Source: Rhodeus uyekii (Eukaryota > Chordata > Actinopteri > Cypriniformes > Acheilognathidae). Taken from it: a DNA stretch of 64,000 nucleotides. Each line of letters begins with the position of its first letter. Positions within the stretch are counted from its first letter, which is position 1. The notes beneath the pieces were generated by a model that saw only the letters and a program-made list of their open reading frames with translations, ran no database searches and had not been told where the DNA came from. The translations under genes were made by a program, and so were the position numbers. Of this stretch, positions 20,736 through 31,619 are shown one piece after another. The DNA lies in NCBI GenBank assembly GCA_037043235.1, contig JAWRVZ010000050.1:2419501-2483500 (forward strand). Direction: 5' to 3'.

Positions 20736-21024
20736 TGTCTTCAAAAAACTATTGATGATCATTTATTTTGGTATGTCTTCCCATGATTTTTTAACCCAGG
20801 ATGTCACGAGAGATAGTCCAGTGAGCGGCTGCAAAATGCGCAGCGCGAACTCACAATTCGCTGGCGCCCTCGAAGGACCGGCCGTCAAAACAAACCCCAC
20901 CTCACCCCAGCCCAGCCCTCGTGTATAACGCGCACCCTGACCTTTATTTATTTTTTTGGTAGAAAATTTTGCGCATTATACTCGAATAAACAACGGTACA
21001 TAAAATCATTGATTAATCAGAGAC

Positions 21025-21270
21025 CTCTGACTGAGATCCAGCTGCGGGACGACTGTCCTCTCTCTGTTTTACAGGAGTAGAAACCCTCATGTGACTTTGA
21101 GACAGTAGTGATGCTCATCTCTCCTGTCGTCTGATTCTGGACCAGTGATCCGTCTTTATAGAAATCAGCGCTGAGGATGGAGGGGTTTGTAGATCGATGT
21201 AAACAGTGTAGAGTCAGAGTCTCTCCCTCAATCACAGGATCAACAGAACTCGCCAGAATCACTTCACCAT
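21025..21270 (-). CDS. Ig exon F, membrane-proximal domain
   Basis: After the acceptor GTTTGTAG the exon encodes DGEVILASSVDPVIEGE, first cysteine in TLHCLHRST, FYKDGSL in place of a core tryptophan, and second cysteine in EGFYSCKTERG, ending SWISVR. A GTCTCT donor is possible at 21024; reading on meets a stop at 21017. The exons for a transmembrane segment and tail should lie at lower coordinates, but the pogo-like element begins 29 nt away and no such exon is seen beyond it. A truncated copy lies at 11543-11652. Confidence 0.7.
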
Positions 21271-21870
21271 CTACAAACACAAGAAATGTGTCATACTGTA
21301 AGTAGAAGGAATACAGAGAAACAATTCAGGAGAAAAATACTAATTTTATAAACTGAATCTACTTTATGATTCCTGCACTTTCATACTAGTGTTGGGTAGA
21401 TTAACCCAATCTCATGAGAAAACTAATTATTTTCTATGAATCCATACAGTGATTTGTAAAAAAATGTAGAGATTTTTTAAAGAAAAAGCAATCTATCAAT
21501 GAAGGTCCACATCTAAACCATCAAACGCAAATGAGGACAACAATTTGCCACGATGTAAAATAGTTACCAACTGATGAGAGTTTGTTGGTTGTGTGAATCA
21601 GATTCAAATACAAACATCAAATCAGGTCCATTTTGTTACTTATTCTGCAAATTTCGACGAGAACAGACTGATGAACATGAAAATTAATCAGCCATACTTT
21701 GTTTTTATGTACCATTTCAGGGGATATTAATAATCATAATAGACATGAGTGGAAAAACTCATTCAAAGAGTGCAGAAGTCTATGATCAGCTGTACAGAAA
21801 ACAATTAGAGGAGAATGAGTGTAGAATTGAGATTATGACGTTAGTAGGTGTTGAGAGAAACCGGACTCAC

Positions 21871-22134
21871 CCTGTACAGTGATGTTTCGAGGATGGCGTT
21901 TCTCTCCAGATTCAGACTCACACCAGTAAACTCCAGTGTCAGATGTGCAGAGAGACTCGATTCCACATGAAGATCCTGTTCGTTTTGAACAAGTTTCTGT
22001 GTCTTTGTCTGTGTATCTTCTCACTGTCCATCCAGCAGAGTTACTCTGATCCTCACAAATCAGAGAGAGAGAGTCAGATGAGAAGTGTTGACTTCTTCTG
22101 GGATTGATGAGCAGAGACACTGAAGCAGAAACAC
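21871..22134 (-). CDS. Ig exon E
   Basis: A 264-nt exon between CTTTTCAG and GTGAGT. It encodes VSASVSLLINPRRSQHFSSD, first cysteine in SLICEDQ, GWTVRRY, a probable extra disulphide CSKRTGSSC and second cysteine in GVYWCESE. The GWTV...C...SDTGVYWCES pattern is common in fish FCRL-like ectodomains. The plus-strand counterpart is truncated at 3604. Confidence 0.8.
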
Positions 22135-22222
22135 CTGAAAAGAGCAACATCTCAATCACACCTGACAGCACAGAGACTGCAATGAAACAGAAATAGGGAT
22201 GAGCAGGAGCAGAAATCCTCAC

Positions 22223-22501
22223 CGGTGACCCACAGTGGCTGTGAGCTGCTGTTGCGTGTGGAATAGGCCGCTCGTCCTCTCTCTGCTCTGCACGTATAAA
22301 CTCCTGTGTGCTGTAGAGCAGCAGGACTGAGAGTGTACGATCCTCCAGCTCCTCTGCTGACAGATGACAGATGATCATGATCTCTGAACCAGCTGAACCT
22401 CCAGCCTGTAGAGGAGCCTGAAACCTCACAGATCAGAGTCGCTGATTCTCCTTCAGTCAGCCACGGCTGTGGAGACACTCGCACGACTGCCTGAGCTTCA
22501 G
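22223..22501 (-). CDS. Ig exon D
   Basis: A 279-nt exon (acceptor TTTTGTTCAG, donor GTGAGG) encoding one Ig domain: VVRVSPQPWLTEGE, TLICEVS, FSWFRD, GVYTCRAERG. It differs from the plus-strand copy at 3221-3499 at only a few residues (for example SSVSRG versus SDSSRG), so the duplication is recent. Confidence 0.8.
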
Positions 22502-22576
22502 CTGAACAAAACATCATGAGTTACAGAGCCGTAGAGAAACTGATGGAGAAGCTGATCACAGCAAACACAAACTCAC

Positions 22577-22861
22577 CTGATACAGTCAGTGTAACAGCAT
22601 CACTGCGCTGAGAGCTTTGAGTGTCCATCTGTCCTGTACAGGTGTATTTACCGCTGTGAAAGTCTTCAACACTGCTGATGTTCAGCTCTTGTGTTGAGGT
22701 TCGGCTGACAGTGTTTTTATATTGGTTGTTGGTTCCCTCTATTTCCCATCTGTATGTCCACTCAGTGTCTCCTCCACACTTTAGATCACATCTGAGAGTG
22801 ACCGTTTCTCCTCTAAACACTCGTTCATCAGGTAGAACTGTCAGCACAGGTTTAGGACTCT
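22577..22861 (-). CDS. Ig exon C
   Basis: A 285-nt exon encoding ESPKPVLTVLPDERVFRGE, first cysteine in TLRCDLK, WTYRWEIEG, second in GKYTCTGQM, ending TLTVSG at a GTGAGT donor. It has one extra cysteine (KCGGD) compared with the plus-strand copy, which reads KWGGD. The frame is open. Confidence 0.8.
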
Positions 22862-22959
22862 CTGTACATACACATATTATTGCATTTATAGTTGTAGTAG
22901 TTTTATAGATATTGTCTCTGATCTGTATATGTTGCATCACACACTACATTCTCTCTCAC

Positions 22960-23238
22960 CTGTAACATTTACCCACAGTGCATCACTGTTTTGTGTGTAA
23001 TAGACTGGTTTCCCTCTTCGAGCTCTACACCAGTACTGGCCTCCATCAGACACTGAATCAATCTTCAGTCTGTAGGAGTTTGTTGCTCTCTTCTCTATCT
23101 CAGGGTTTAGTGTGTGTTTGTACCAGTAAAAGTCCCAGGATCCAGTGGACGGATTCATGCGACAGGTCAAAGTCACTGTGTTTCCTGTCAGTGCAGCTCC
23201 TGCAAGATCTGATGTGAGTTCAGGCTTCGGCTTTAGAC
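22960..23238 (-). CDS. Ig exon B
   Basis: The uninterrupted 279-nt version of the exon that a hAT element breaks at 2153-2763. It encodes GLKPKPELTSDLAG, TLTCRMN, FYWYKH, GGQYWCRARRG and ends WVNVTG before GTGAGA. The comparison proves that the plus-strand exon was once intact. Confidence 0.85.
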
Positions 23239-23322
23239 CTGCAGGAGAACAAGATCAGATTCAGATCCTCCAGAGTCAGAGTTCAGCTGCTAATGTCTGA
23301 GTGTTTATCAGTGTTTACTCAC

Positions 23323-23616
23323 CATTAACAGAGAGATTAATTCGGTTACTCTCCTGTGAGGATGATGGTATTCTTCCATCTCTCTGTCCTCTACACCAGT
23401 ACTGACCCTGATCAGACTCAGCAGCTCCTCTGATAGTGAGAGTGTCTCTGTTTACAGTGTAACGCTCAGACGTCTGTAACTTTACACTGTTTGTGTCTTT
23501 ATTCCACTCATATCTCCAGTCACTGTGATCAGAGTTTATCTCACACGTCAGATTGACTGTTTCTCCAGTGAATACAGATCTGTCTGGTGTCACAGTCGCT
23601 GTAGATGTGGGGAAAT
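23323..23616 (-). CDS. Ig exon A (first surviving exon of the minus-strand gene)
   Basis: A 294-nt exon after CTTCTCAG, encoding TATVTPDRSVFTGE, first cysteine in NLTCEINS, DWRYEWNKD, second in GQYWCRGQRDG, ending NLSVNG at a GTGAGT donor. SVFTGETV resembles D1/D2 domains of fish FCRL-like proteins. No signal-peptide exon follows upstream: a DIRS fragment begins about 170 nt away at 23790. This gene therefore has six Ig exons, and neither its 5' nor 3' end. Confidence 0.8.
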
Positions 23617-23789
23617 CTGAGAAGAAAGACAAAAACATACAAATAAACTCAAAAAGCAGCTCTTATTTTACGTGTATTATTTTGTTGGGGGGTGGGGACT
23701 TTAAAAACTACATGTCTTCACAATTTTATATTATTTGTTCTTTTTTTTCTCCTGTCATGTTGTTTTGTCTCTACCTTCTCAAGAGGTAG

Positions 23790-24270
23790 AAGTGTGGTGT
23801 GTTTGTGAACTGTAGCAGTGAATACGATATCGACCCGGTGTCGGATGTTTTACGGTTCCTGCTGCTCAGGTTGGATAAGGGGAGTGTGCCATCTACGCTA
23901 AAGGTATTTGTGGTCGCTATCACCTCGTTTTGTTCCCTGGTTGACAGGCTCTCTATCAGGAGACATGCAATGATGATCATATCAGAGCGAGGAGGTTACA
24001 GACCCCACTCCCTCTGTCTGTACCACCGTGGGACTTAGTGCTGGTGCTGAGAGCTATTGCTGTTGAGGAGTTCTCTCTAAAACAGCTTTACTCTTGCCCC
24101 TGTTTCGGCCAAGTGTATTGGGTAATTGAAGGTATTCTCTGTGAAAGATGATTGTATTTGCTCAGACCCCAAAATTGCAGTTTTACTCTTAACGGCCGAG
24201 ACGGATTGTGTGCCTAAATCGCTTTCTACTCCCTGTAAGGCACAGGGCATTCTTTGCCCACTTTGTCTTT
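23790..24270 (+). mobile_element. DIRS-type fragment (tyrosine-recombinase N-terminal region)
   Basis: Plus-strand frame VLRFLLLRLDKGSVPSTLKV followed by a helix-rich stretch resembles the N-terminal (core-binding) part of DIRS tyrosine recombinases, where LDKG-S-STLKVYVAAI is usual. It is not the same subfamily as the element at 33-39 kb. The catalytic R-H-R-Y part is not visible here. It continues after the interspersed repeat that follows. Confidence 0.5.
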
Positions 24271-24279
24271 AGAGACACC

Positions 24280-24760
24280 ACTTTTTTGGAAGTGGTGTTA
24301 GGAGGCCAGCAGGGGGTGCTCACCCTGTGGTCTGTGTGGGTCCTAATGCCCCAGTATAGTGACGGGGACACTGTACTGCAACAAGCACCGTCTTTCGGAT
24401 GAGACGTTAAACCGAGGTCCTGACTCTCTGTGGTCATTAAAAATCCCAGGATGTCCTTCGCAAGAGTAGGGGTTTAACCCCGGCATCCTGGCCAAATTTG
24501 CCCATTGGCCTTGGTCCATCATGGCCTACTAATCCCCCCCATACTCTAATTGGCTTCATCACTCTGTCTCCTCTCCACCAATAAGCTGATGTGTGGTGAG
24601 CGTTCTGGCGCAATATGGCTGCCGTCGCATCATCCAGGTGGATGATGATCCAGCTGCACATTGGTGGTGGTTGAGGAGATTCCCCCGTACTATGTGAAGC
24701 GCTTTGAGCTCTGGAAAAGCGCTATATAAATGTAACATTTCTTCTTCTTCTTCTTCTAGA
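24280..24760 (+). repeat. Common teleost interspersed repeat (LINE/SINE 3'-end type)
   Basis: Contains landmarks TTTCGGATGAGACGTTAAAC, CATTAAAAATCCCAGGATGTC, GGCGCAATATGGCTGCCG and the ending AAAAGCGCTATATAAATGTAA followed by a (TTC)n run. The ending with a short repeat is that of a target-primed retroposon. I recognise it as a widespread fish repeat but cannot name its family with certainty. Confidence 0.65.
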
Positions 24761-24769
24761 GCCGTAAAT

Positions 24770-25390
24770 CTCGCATGACCTCAGAGGGCTGTCTGCCCAG
24801 TCAAGGCATAGTGGATTTATTTGAACCACTCCGACAGTTGGAACAGCTCTTTGTGTGTTATTGTAACTGTCTCTAAGCAGAAATCTTCTCTCTGGATAAT
24901 GGACACTATTGCTTTGGCTGTTACAAACCAGGAACGGGGATGCAATTGCACCCTCATGGGCCTGGTCTGGAGGTATGTCTATACAGCAAATTTGTTTTGT
25001 GGCTGGTTGATCTTCTCAGAACCCCTTTGCCAGGTTTTACAAGCTGGAGGTAACATCTTTGGCTCCTCAAGTGCTTCAGTGAGTGATTATTCCCGAGATA
25101 TTGCAATTCTCTCATGGCACAGTTTCTTACCGCTTTGTTGTTGACTGTTGCTTTCGATCATTAGTTTGTGCCTATGCGCTTCTGTGTGGCTGTGTCTGCC
25201 CAGTACTTTGGTGTCCCTAAGCTACCAATATCATTGATTTAGCTTCAACTTTCGCTGTTGTCACTGTAGATTTTGTGCATTCATTGTACTTTTGTGCTCC
25301 CTTTATGCTCTGTCTGCTCGCTACTCGGTGCAACTCGCAATTTTTCAGGTTTGATATGCAAATTTTCAATTTGGGGAGCGAGGACCACTT
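24770..25390 (+). mobile_element. DIRS-type fragment, continued
   Basis: Frame-broken sequence (SSLWIMDTIALAVTNQERGC, ILSWHSFLPLCC) follows the previous recombinase fragment and is probably its downstream part. No catalytic block can be placed securely. Confidence 0.3.
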
Positions 25391-25399
25391 CTTTTCTCC

Positions 25400-26340
25400 A
25401 TCACTGGGTCCCATCATAGAGGCACACGGATTCTCCTATCACTGCTACGCCGATGACACCCAGCTCTACCTATCATTTCAACCAGATGATCCCACGGTGG
25501 CTGCGAGAATCACAAGCTGCCTAGCAGACATCTCGACATGAATGAAAGAGCATCATCTGCAGCTCAACCTGGCAAAGACGGAGCTTCTAGTCTTTCCTTT
25601 CGATCCAACTCTACAGTACGACTTCACCGTCCAGATCGGTGCCACCACGATCACCCCATCTAGGTCTGCCAGAAATCTTGGAGTGGAATCACATCGCAAA
25701 GATGGCTCAATGCTTTACTGCAATGCTCTTTTGGTTGGACTTCCTGCTAGCGCAATCAAACCCCTGCAACTGATCCAGAACGTCGCAGCTCATCTGGTCT
25801 CATGTCTTCACTCTTCATCTCACTACACTGGCTCCCACTTGCAGAACTCTTTAAGTTCAAAGCACTGACTCTTGCATACAGAAATTACGCCAGCTCAGCA
25901 AATTCATACTTCCACTCACTGCTACAAATCTACACACCTACCAGAAACCTTTGATCGATTAACAAGCGACAACTCATGGTTCCATCACAGAGAGGCAAAA
26001 GATCACTGGCAAGAACATTTTCATTCACCGCTCCTTGCTGGTGGAACAATTTCCCTGCCCTCATCTGGAATGCATATTACATATCAAGGTTTAAAATACT
26101 ACTGAAAACACATTTCTTCATGAGCACCTAACATGACACACACACATAAAAAAAATAATCCTCTTACCCCCCCTCTATCCCCCATGCTTGTTCTACTTGA
26201 TTATTAAATGTACGCAACTTTATATTGTAAGCACTCTTATGTAGTTTTGTATCTTCAGGACAAATCACTTTCTGTATTCCTCAAATTGTAAGTCGCTTTG
26301 GATAAAAGTGTCTGCTAAATGAATAAACGTCAAATGTAAA
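25400..26340 (+). mobile_element. L2-type LINE 3' fragment
   Basis: The reverse-transcriptase motif C reads HCYADDTQLYLSF, with both aspartates, followed by QLNLAKTELLVF and ARNLGV blocks. A stop follows DIST and the frame is later broken. It ends with AAGTCGCTTTGGATAAAAG and CTGCTAAATGAATAAA, the 3' tail of L2-type LINEs that cyprinid SINEs also borrow. The endonuclease and most of the RT are absent: a 5'-truncated insertion within DIRS-derived DNA. Confidence 0.75.
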
Positions 26341-26600
26341 TTTTGGCTTCAGCTACTGATTTTATTGGTGAGCCCACCTAGCGGCATCCCCATTGGTTGA
26401 GCTGAGTGCCTCTTCGCTGTCATTGGTGTGTGGTTTCCCTGTGTCTTCAGGCTGACCAGCTCCTCTCACTCTTCCCATTGCTCCTCTGCTATTTATATTG
26501 TCTTTCTCTGTCTATTACTCAGTTTTATCTCTTTAGTGTATGTTTGTGATAGAGTGCCCATAAAACAACCCAAATTATTTAACATAACTTAAGAACGCTG
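26341..26600 (+). mobile_element. Probable DIRS terminal piece
   Basis: GGCTTCAGCTACTGATTTTATT, GAGCCCACCTAGCGGCATC and CATTGGTTGAGCTGAG resemble DIRS terminal sequence seen in fish. If right, the L2 fragment split one DIRS element. No coding. Confidence 0.3.
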
Positions 26601-26665
26601 AGATAATAAGTGCTTAGTCCTTCACAGATCTCAAAGAAATGATGCTGCCTGCCGTTACAATGAAT

Positions 26666-26772
26666 CTCCAGGTTCGGGCTAAATACCGAGCTCCGAGCCC
26701 TCTCCTCGGACAGCACGCCAAATACGCTTACCATTTACTGCTCCTGAATCATTTGTAAGTGTGAACTCGTGA
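26666..26772 (-). repeat. 327-bp LTR-like repeat, partial (minus)
   Basis: Matches the first ~107 bp of the repeat (TCACGAGTTCACACTTACAA to GAACCTGGAG) on the minus strand. It stops within 10 bp of the place where copy 2 at 12960-13075 stops. Confidence 0.65.
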
Positions 26773-26774
26773 AT

Positions 26775-27440
26775 TGCTCTCAGCCTGTCATCAGTTGGCA
26801 GTTTTAGACAACATTGAGCCTGAAAGTGCTCCTCTCCCAAAACCCTGGGAAGCAGCATTTTGATGAAACTGGTAGGTGTTCCTTGCTCCTCTTTTATACC
26901 CATTATCTAGATATTTTTTATGGCGAGATTAATAATTACATGTCGTCCAGCTTTGCATACATTTGCGACGAATCCGTGACCAGTTTCAAACACAGCCGCT
27001 CAAAGGCCTCAGTTCACTGCTTATTCACACTCAACACCTGCTCTATTCCTTCCACTTACACTACATTTCATCTACTGCCGTTTTTAGTTTGGAGGGTGAG
27101 GCTGAAATATTGTTAAATCCGTATTGGCACTGAGGGTGTTAATAGTGACCGTGATGTTGTCATTACTGTTATGTCCCAGGACGTTATTTTCATTGTGATT
27201 ATTATCATCAGACACTTGATGATGATTCGGCTAAGATATGGACGCTTGTGTAGTCTATGTTTTGTTATTTTCTCGTGTCCCTGATGGGAGGGGAACGTAA
27301 CATTACCAACCGATGGAGCAGAGGAGCTTGTACTAGCATCAACCCCTTTAGCACCATCGCTAGCTTTCATCATCTTTGCTTCTTCCTCTTCTGTGCCTTT
27401 ATCGCCCATTTTAACTTTGTTTGGCTTTGTCATTATCTCA
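26775..27440 (-). mobile_element. L1-type LINE ORF1 fragment
   Basis: Minus strand from 27433: MTKPNKVKMGDKGTEEEEAK, a polar serine-rich start; then at 26903-26790 GIKEEQGTPTSFIKMLLPRV and LPTDDRLRAI, which resemble the central and C-terminal (Transposase_22-like) part of fish L1 ORF1 proteins. The pieces are in different frames. The partial 327-bp repeat abuts the end. Confidence 0.5.
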
Positions 27441-27479
27441 AGAACTGTGCATGACTGAATAAATAAAGTTTTTCACAGA

Positions 27480-28408
27480 TAAAATGATCTTGATGAGATA
27501 ATTAAGGTAGTTAAGGCAGAGTATAGTAAAATCTCTACTCCATTTCACACCACCAGAAATCCTCCCGACATCATGAGAACTGACAGTGTAATTGTTGCAC
27601 ACAAAGTGCATTTTCTTTGTAAATATTTCAGTTTTTTATGAAAAGGTATTTGTTTATTGCAAATGTTTAATGCATCAAATATTCATTTGGAAATTCTATT
27701 TGAATTAAGTTGGTAAATGCAGTGTTATATCCTGTCATGTGAACAGCAGAACCACGAGATGATGTACATGAACTAAAAGGTTTCTGATTAAAAAGAATAT
27801 TTGACTGAAAAATGTGTCCAATTGTCTCTTAATGTCTCTTGGATTTCTGATTATAAGGTACACGCGTATGTTTGATTATTTTGGGATTTTGTCTGTTAAT
27901 TTGGAAGTGAATGTGTTTTGCTGAAACTAATAAGCTACAGACTTGGAAACTGTGTGGACAGAAAAAAAAACACTTACACATTTTTCACTGTTTTGTGATG
28001 TAAAGATGTCGAATAATATCTAAAGTGTCACGATGTTTAAGTGATGTCGAAGTCGAGATGATAATGCCAACGTTTGCAGAGATATTAAACGTTAAGACAT
28101 CAATAGAAGCGTGATTCTTTCAATCGGAAGAAAACCTTCAGGATCCGTTATAAACAGAGTTTGAGACATTTTGAAGATGTATGACATAAATAAAAGTCAA
28201 ACTGGATTATAATAAGTGAAGATGGAAAAGCTATTTTGGAGTCAGTGACTTTTTGTCATGTTAATTTCAGCTCTTCATGATCTGATGGAAAGAAGTGAAA
28301 ACTGACAGGATTTTACTTTTTCCACGTTGTGAAAAACTCTCTCTTCATCAATACAAACAATATTCATAAGACAACTCTAATAAAAAATAATATTATATGT
28401 AATAAAAA

Positions 28409-28446
<38 letters not shown>

Positions 28447-28806
28447 CACAGGCATACATGCATTAAGCAAGATTGATTTGATATTGTTCTAATAATAATT
28501 ATTTCTCTTGTAAGCAAATCTTTGTTGTTCAGCGTCTGAATATTCATCTGGTGTGACGGTTATTCTGATCATAATGTTAATTAAACACTAAGAGATTGTG
28601 TTTTAAATGCAATAACACAACGAGCAGCAGGATGACAGAATATGAAACAACAACAATAACCTCCATTTAAAGTAAAACCATCCCAACACTCCTTTTTCCA
28701 CCAACTGAATGAATGAACATAAATTGGCATCCCTTATTCCAACATTTGGAAACATTTAATATTCAATGTGAGCAGATGCTGATGTGAGTCAGTGATGATC
28801 ACTCAC
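27480..28806. other. AT-rich intergenic/3' flank with (AT)n microsatellite
   Basis: No coding sequence recognised. A dinucleotide (AT)n run is at 28412-28442. From about 28550 to 28800 the sequence is duplicated at 31085-31350, as part of a tandem block that includes the neighbouring Ig exon. Confidence 0.4.
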
Positions 28807-29073
28807 CCGACACAGACAGAGTCACTGTATCACTCCCTTCAGAGCAGAAATCTGAATATCCTGATCCTCTGCAGCCGAAACACGTGCACTTCTTTATTCG
28901 GTCTGCTGTGATCTTGAACTCTTTCTCTTCAGGATAATGAGTTTTACGATCATCATCACACCAATATCCGTATTTCCATCCTTTCCCCTGTATTTCACAT
29001 GTGAGAGTAACAGTCTCTCCTCTGAATATCTGTGATGGATTCGGCTGAACATTCAGAACAGCTTTAGGTTTCT
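28807..29073 (-). CDS. Cysteine-rich variant Ig exon 3
   Basis: A 267-nt exon between TTACAG and GTGAGT. It opens EKPKAVLNVQPNPSQIFRGE with the first cysteine in TLTCEIQ, as in ordinary fish FCRL domains, but its second half is unusual: YGYWCDDDR, then KKCTCFGCRGSGYSDFC before TVTLSVSG. The usual DxGxYxC signature is replaced by a run with four cysteines in 14 residues. The frame is open. Confidence 0.75.
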
Positions 29074-29372
29074 CTGTAAGAAATGAATAAACAGAAGTTT
29101 TGATTAAACATCTAACAAAATCAAAGTAGGTGAATTGACTTGATCTGTCTTAAATGTGATGTATGTTTAAGATGTGTGTTGTGTGCAGCGACGTTAATTA
29201 TCCGAACCACTAAAGGAAGACCTTGGCAAGGTCTGAGGAAGAGCGCAAAATACAACAGAAGAAACCCCTCGGGATCCGTTATAAACACAGTTTAAACATT
29301 TGGAAACATTTAAAAGACAATTTAATATTCAATCTTAGCAGATGCTGATGTGAGTCAGTGATGATCACTCAC

Positions 29373-29630
29373 CCGACACAGACAGAGTCACTTCATCACT
29401 CCATTCAGAGCAGAAATATGATCCTGATCCTCTGCAGCCGAAACACAAGCAGTTCTGTGTTTTCTCTGCTGTGATCTTGATCTCTTTCTCTTTAGGTGTT
29501 TGATCTTTACCATCACACTTCCATCTGTATCTCCATCCTTCCCCCTGTATTTCACATGTGAGAGTAACAGTATCTCCTCTGAATATCTGTGATGGATTCG
29601 GCTGAACATTCAGAACAGGTTTAGGTTTCT
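29373..29630 (-). CDS. Cysteine-rich variant Ig exon 2
   Basis: A 258-nt exon with the same splice signals: EKPKPVLNVQPNPSQIFRGD, TLTCEIQ, YRWKCDGKD, KITAEKTQNCLCFGCRGSGS, YFCSEWSDEVTLSVSG. Core tryptophan and first cysteine are present. As in its neighbours, the second half carries C-x-C-x2-C and one further C. It diverges from exons 1 and 3 more than they do from each other. Confidence 0.75.
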
Positions 29631-29639
29631 CTGTAAGAA

Positions 29640-31080
29640 ATGAACAAACAGAAGTTATGATTAAACATCTAACAAAGTCAAAGTAAGTGAATTTTCTCCA
29701 TCTGTCCTAAACCTGCATAAATGTCGCTGCAGAAAAGATGATATTATGAAGAACATTTATAATGTAAAAATAAATTAATTATAATTAATTAAGTAAAATT
29801 AAGTAAATATAAGTAAAATATAATTAATTCAAATGAAAAAAACTGGCAATTATGGTATTTGGTTGTTTATGAGCCTCAAAAGAACAGAAACAGAAGTTAA
29901 AACTAGGGATGTGAATCTTTAGAAACAATCAGATTCAAAACAATTATTAATCTACTCTTTTTCATATTCATTCATTTATTAATTAGTGAACCGACTTGAA
30001 AATCTTAAAACATTTTATTATTATTTATTCCATTTTTAATTATACGTACATTTTTAAATGGTTAAAAAAAAAACAAAACATAATTTTATGTTAAGAATAT
30101 TAACTATATAAACTAATAAAGCTTCAAATCATAAAAGCAAACATAGGCCTTATAAAGAGGAACAAATAAACATATTACAAGCAATAAATAAAGAGTGTTT
30201 TTAGTATTTGAGAAAATCTGAATGTTTTCTATTAAAGATGTGAGTGATTTTTCTTCCTCATATTTGCTAATTATTACTGATGACATCATAGACAGCAGGA
30301 GATTAATAATCTGCTTTCACTCTAATTCTCCTCTGAAATATAAAATGTGTTTGTGCTGCTGTTTAATCTCTTCAATCATGACTGTTACATTATTTTGCAT
30401 CTTAAAATCATTTTGAGCTGCAAACACATTCACACTCATTGCGCATTCGAGCATTTGAAGTTGAAATGAGGTTTTTTGTCATGTTTACATATTGTTCATT
30501 TATAAGGCCACTGCATTCCACAGACATAATTCATGCAGTCGTGGAGCATTTGTAAGGAAATACTGGCGGGTGAAGCATGTGCTGCAAGAGTAACATCAGG
30601 AAAAGAGTGTAATCCTCGTAATTGAAGGATTGTGGCGTCGGGGTCGTACAGGCTGAACCAGACCTTAAAACCTGCAGAACGTTACGTGCTTTTCAGAAGA
30701 GAGAAAGTGAAACACGTGCAACTCCATCACCCGTACCAGAGTCAGACTAACATCGAGCTAATTTCCTACATCTATAAATGTCTTTATAAATAAATATTAG
30801 GATATTAGGATAAATAAATCGGATATTAGACCAAGTTACTAACATTACTAACATTACTAACACTGTATCAAGGGGCATCCCAGAATTATCCTACATTTAA
30901 ATTAAAACAATAAGATCACGGAAAAGTACTATTCTCATCCGTGATACCAGACCGACTCTGCACTAACACGCATCAAACTCAGGGGGATTACAGAAATATC
31001 CAGGTGTGTTTAAGGGTAAATAACAGGAGAACTCAACTTTCAGTTCCAAAAACAAAAATTTCAGGTAAAGTAACCCTACT
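29640..31080. other. Intron, no feature recognised
   Basis: AT-rich sequence between two Ig exons. No coding, repeat termini or tRNA-like segment that I can support. Confidence 0.3.
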
Positions 31081-31355
31081 TTACATGATCATAATGTTCA
31101 TTAAACACTTTGAGATTGTGTTTTAAATGCAATAACACAACGAGCAGCAGGATGACAGAATATGAAACAACAACAATAACCTCCATTTAAAGTAAAACCA
31201 TCCAAACACTCCTTTTTAATCAATTGAATAAATGATCATAAATTACATCCCTTATTCATAAATTACATCCCTTATTCCAACAATTGGAAACATTTAAAAA
31301 ACATTTAATATTCAATGTGAGCAGATGCTGATGTGAGTCAGTGATGATCACTCAC

Positions 31356-31619
31356 CCGACACAGACAGAGTCACTTCATCACTCCCTTCAGAGCAGAAAT
31401 CTGAATATCCTGATCCTCTGCAGCCCCAACACGTGCACTTCTTTATTCGGTCTGCTGTGATCTTGAACTCTTTCTCTTCAGGATAATGATTTTTACGATC
31501 ATCACACCAATATCCGTATCTCCATCCTTCCCCCTGTACGTCACATGTGAGAGTAACAGTCTCTCCTCTGAATATCTGTGATGGATTCGGCTGAACATTC
31601 AGAACAGCTTTAGGTTTCT
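31356..31619 (-). CDS. Cysteine-rich variant Ig exon 1
   Basis: A 264-nt exon nearly identical to 28807-29073: TLTCDVQ, YGYWCDDRK, KKCTCWGCRGSGYSDFC, EVTLSVSG. About 270 bp of downstream intron is also shared, so the two arose by tandem duplication. In order of transcription this is the first Ig exon of the minus-strand gene in view. Its signal peptide may be the exon at 42738-42810, but 11 kb of inserted elements separate them. Confidence 0.75.

Larger units (their letters stand above)
12480..20996 (-). mobile_element. pogo/Tigger-like DNA transposon with nested insertions
   Basis: The inverted ends CCGTATTTCTTCGAGTATAA and ...TTATACTCGAATAAACAACGG are flanked by TA at 12478-12479 and 20997-20998. 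Remnants of a transposase C-terminal region on the minus strand (20640-20735 and 19264-19452) resemble the pogo/Tigger/CENP-B-type tail. The 8.5-kb size comes from nested DNA: 327-bp LTR-like repeats with a 5.9-kb interior, the palindromic satellite, and a hAT element. It landed between the plus-strand tail exon and the F-type exon of the minus-strand gene. Confidence 0.65.

Noticed and set aside
22678..23217. Plus-strand frames over the Ig exons at 22.6-23.2 kb
   Set aside because: Shadows of the minus-strand Ig exons, which have cysteines, tryptophans and splice sites.
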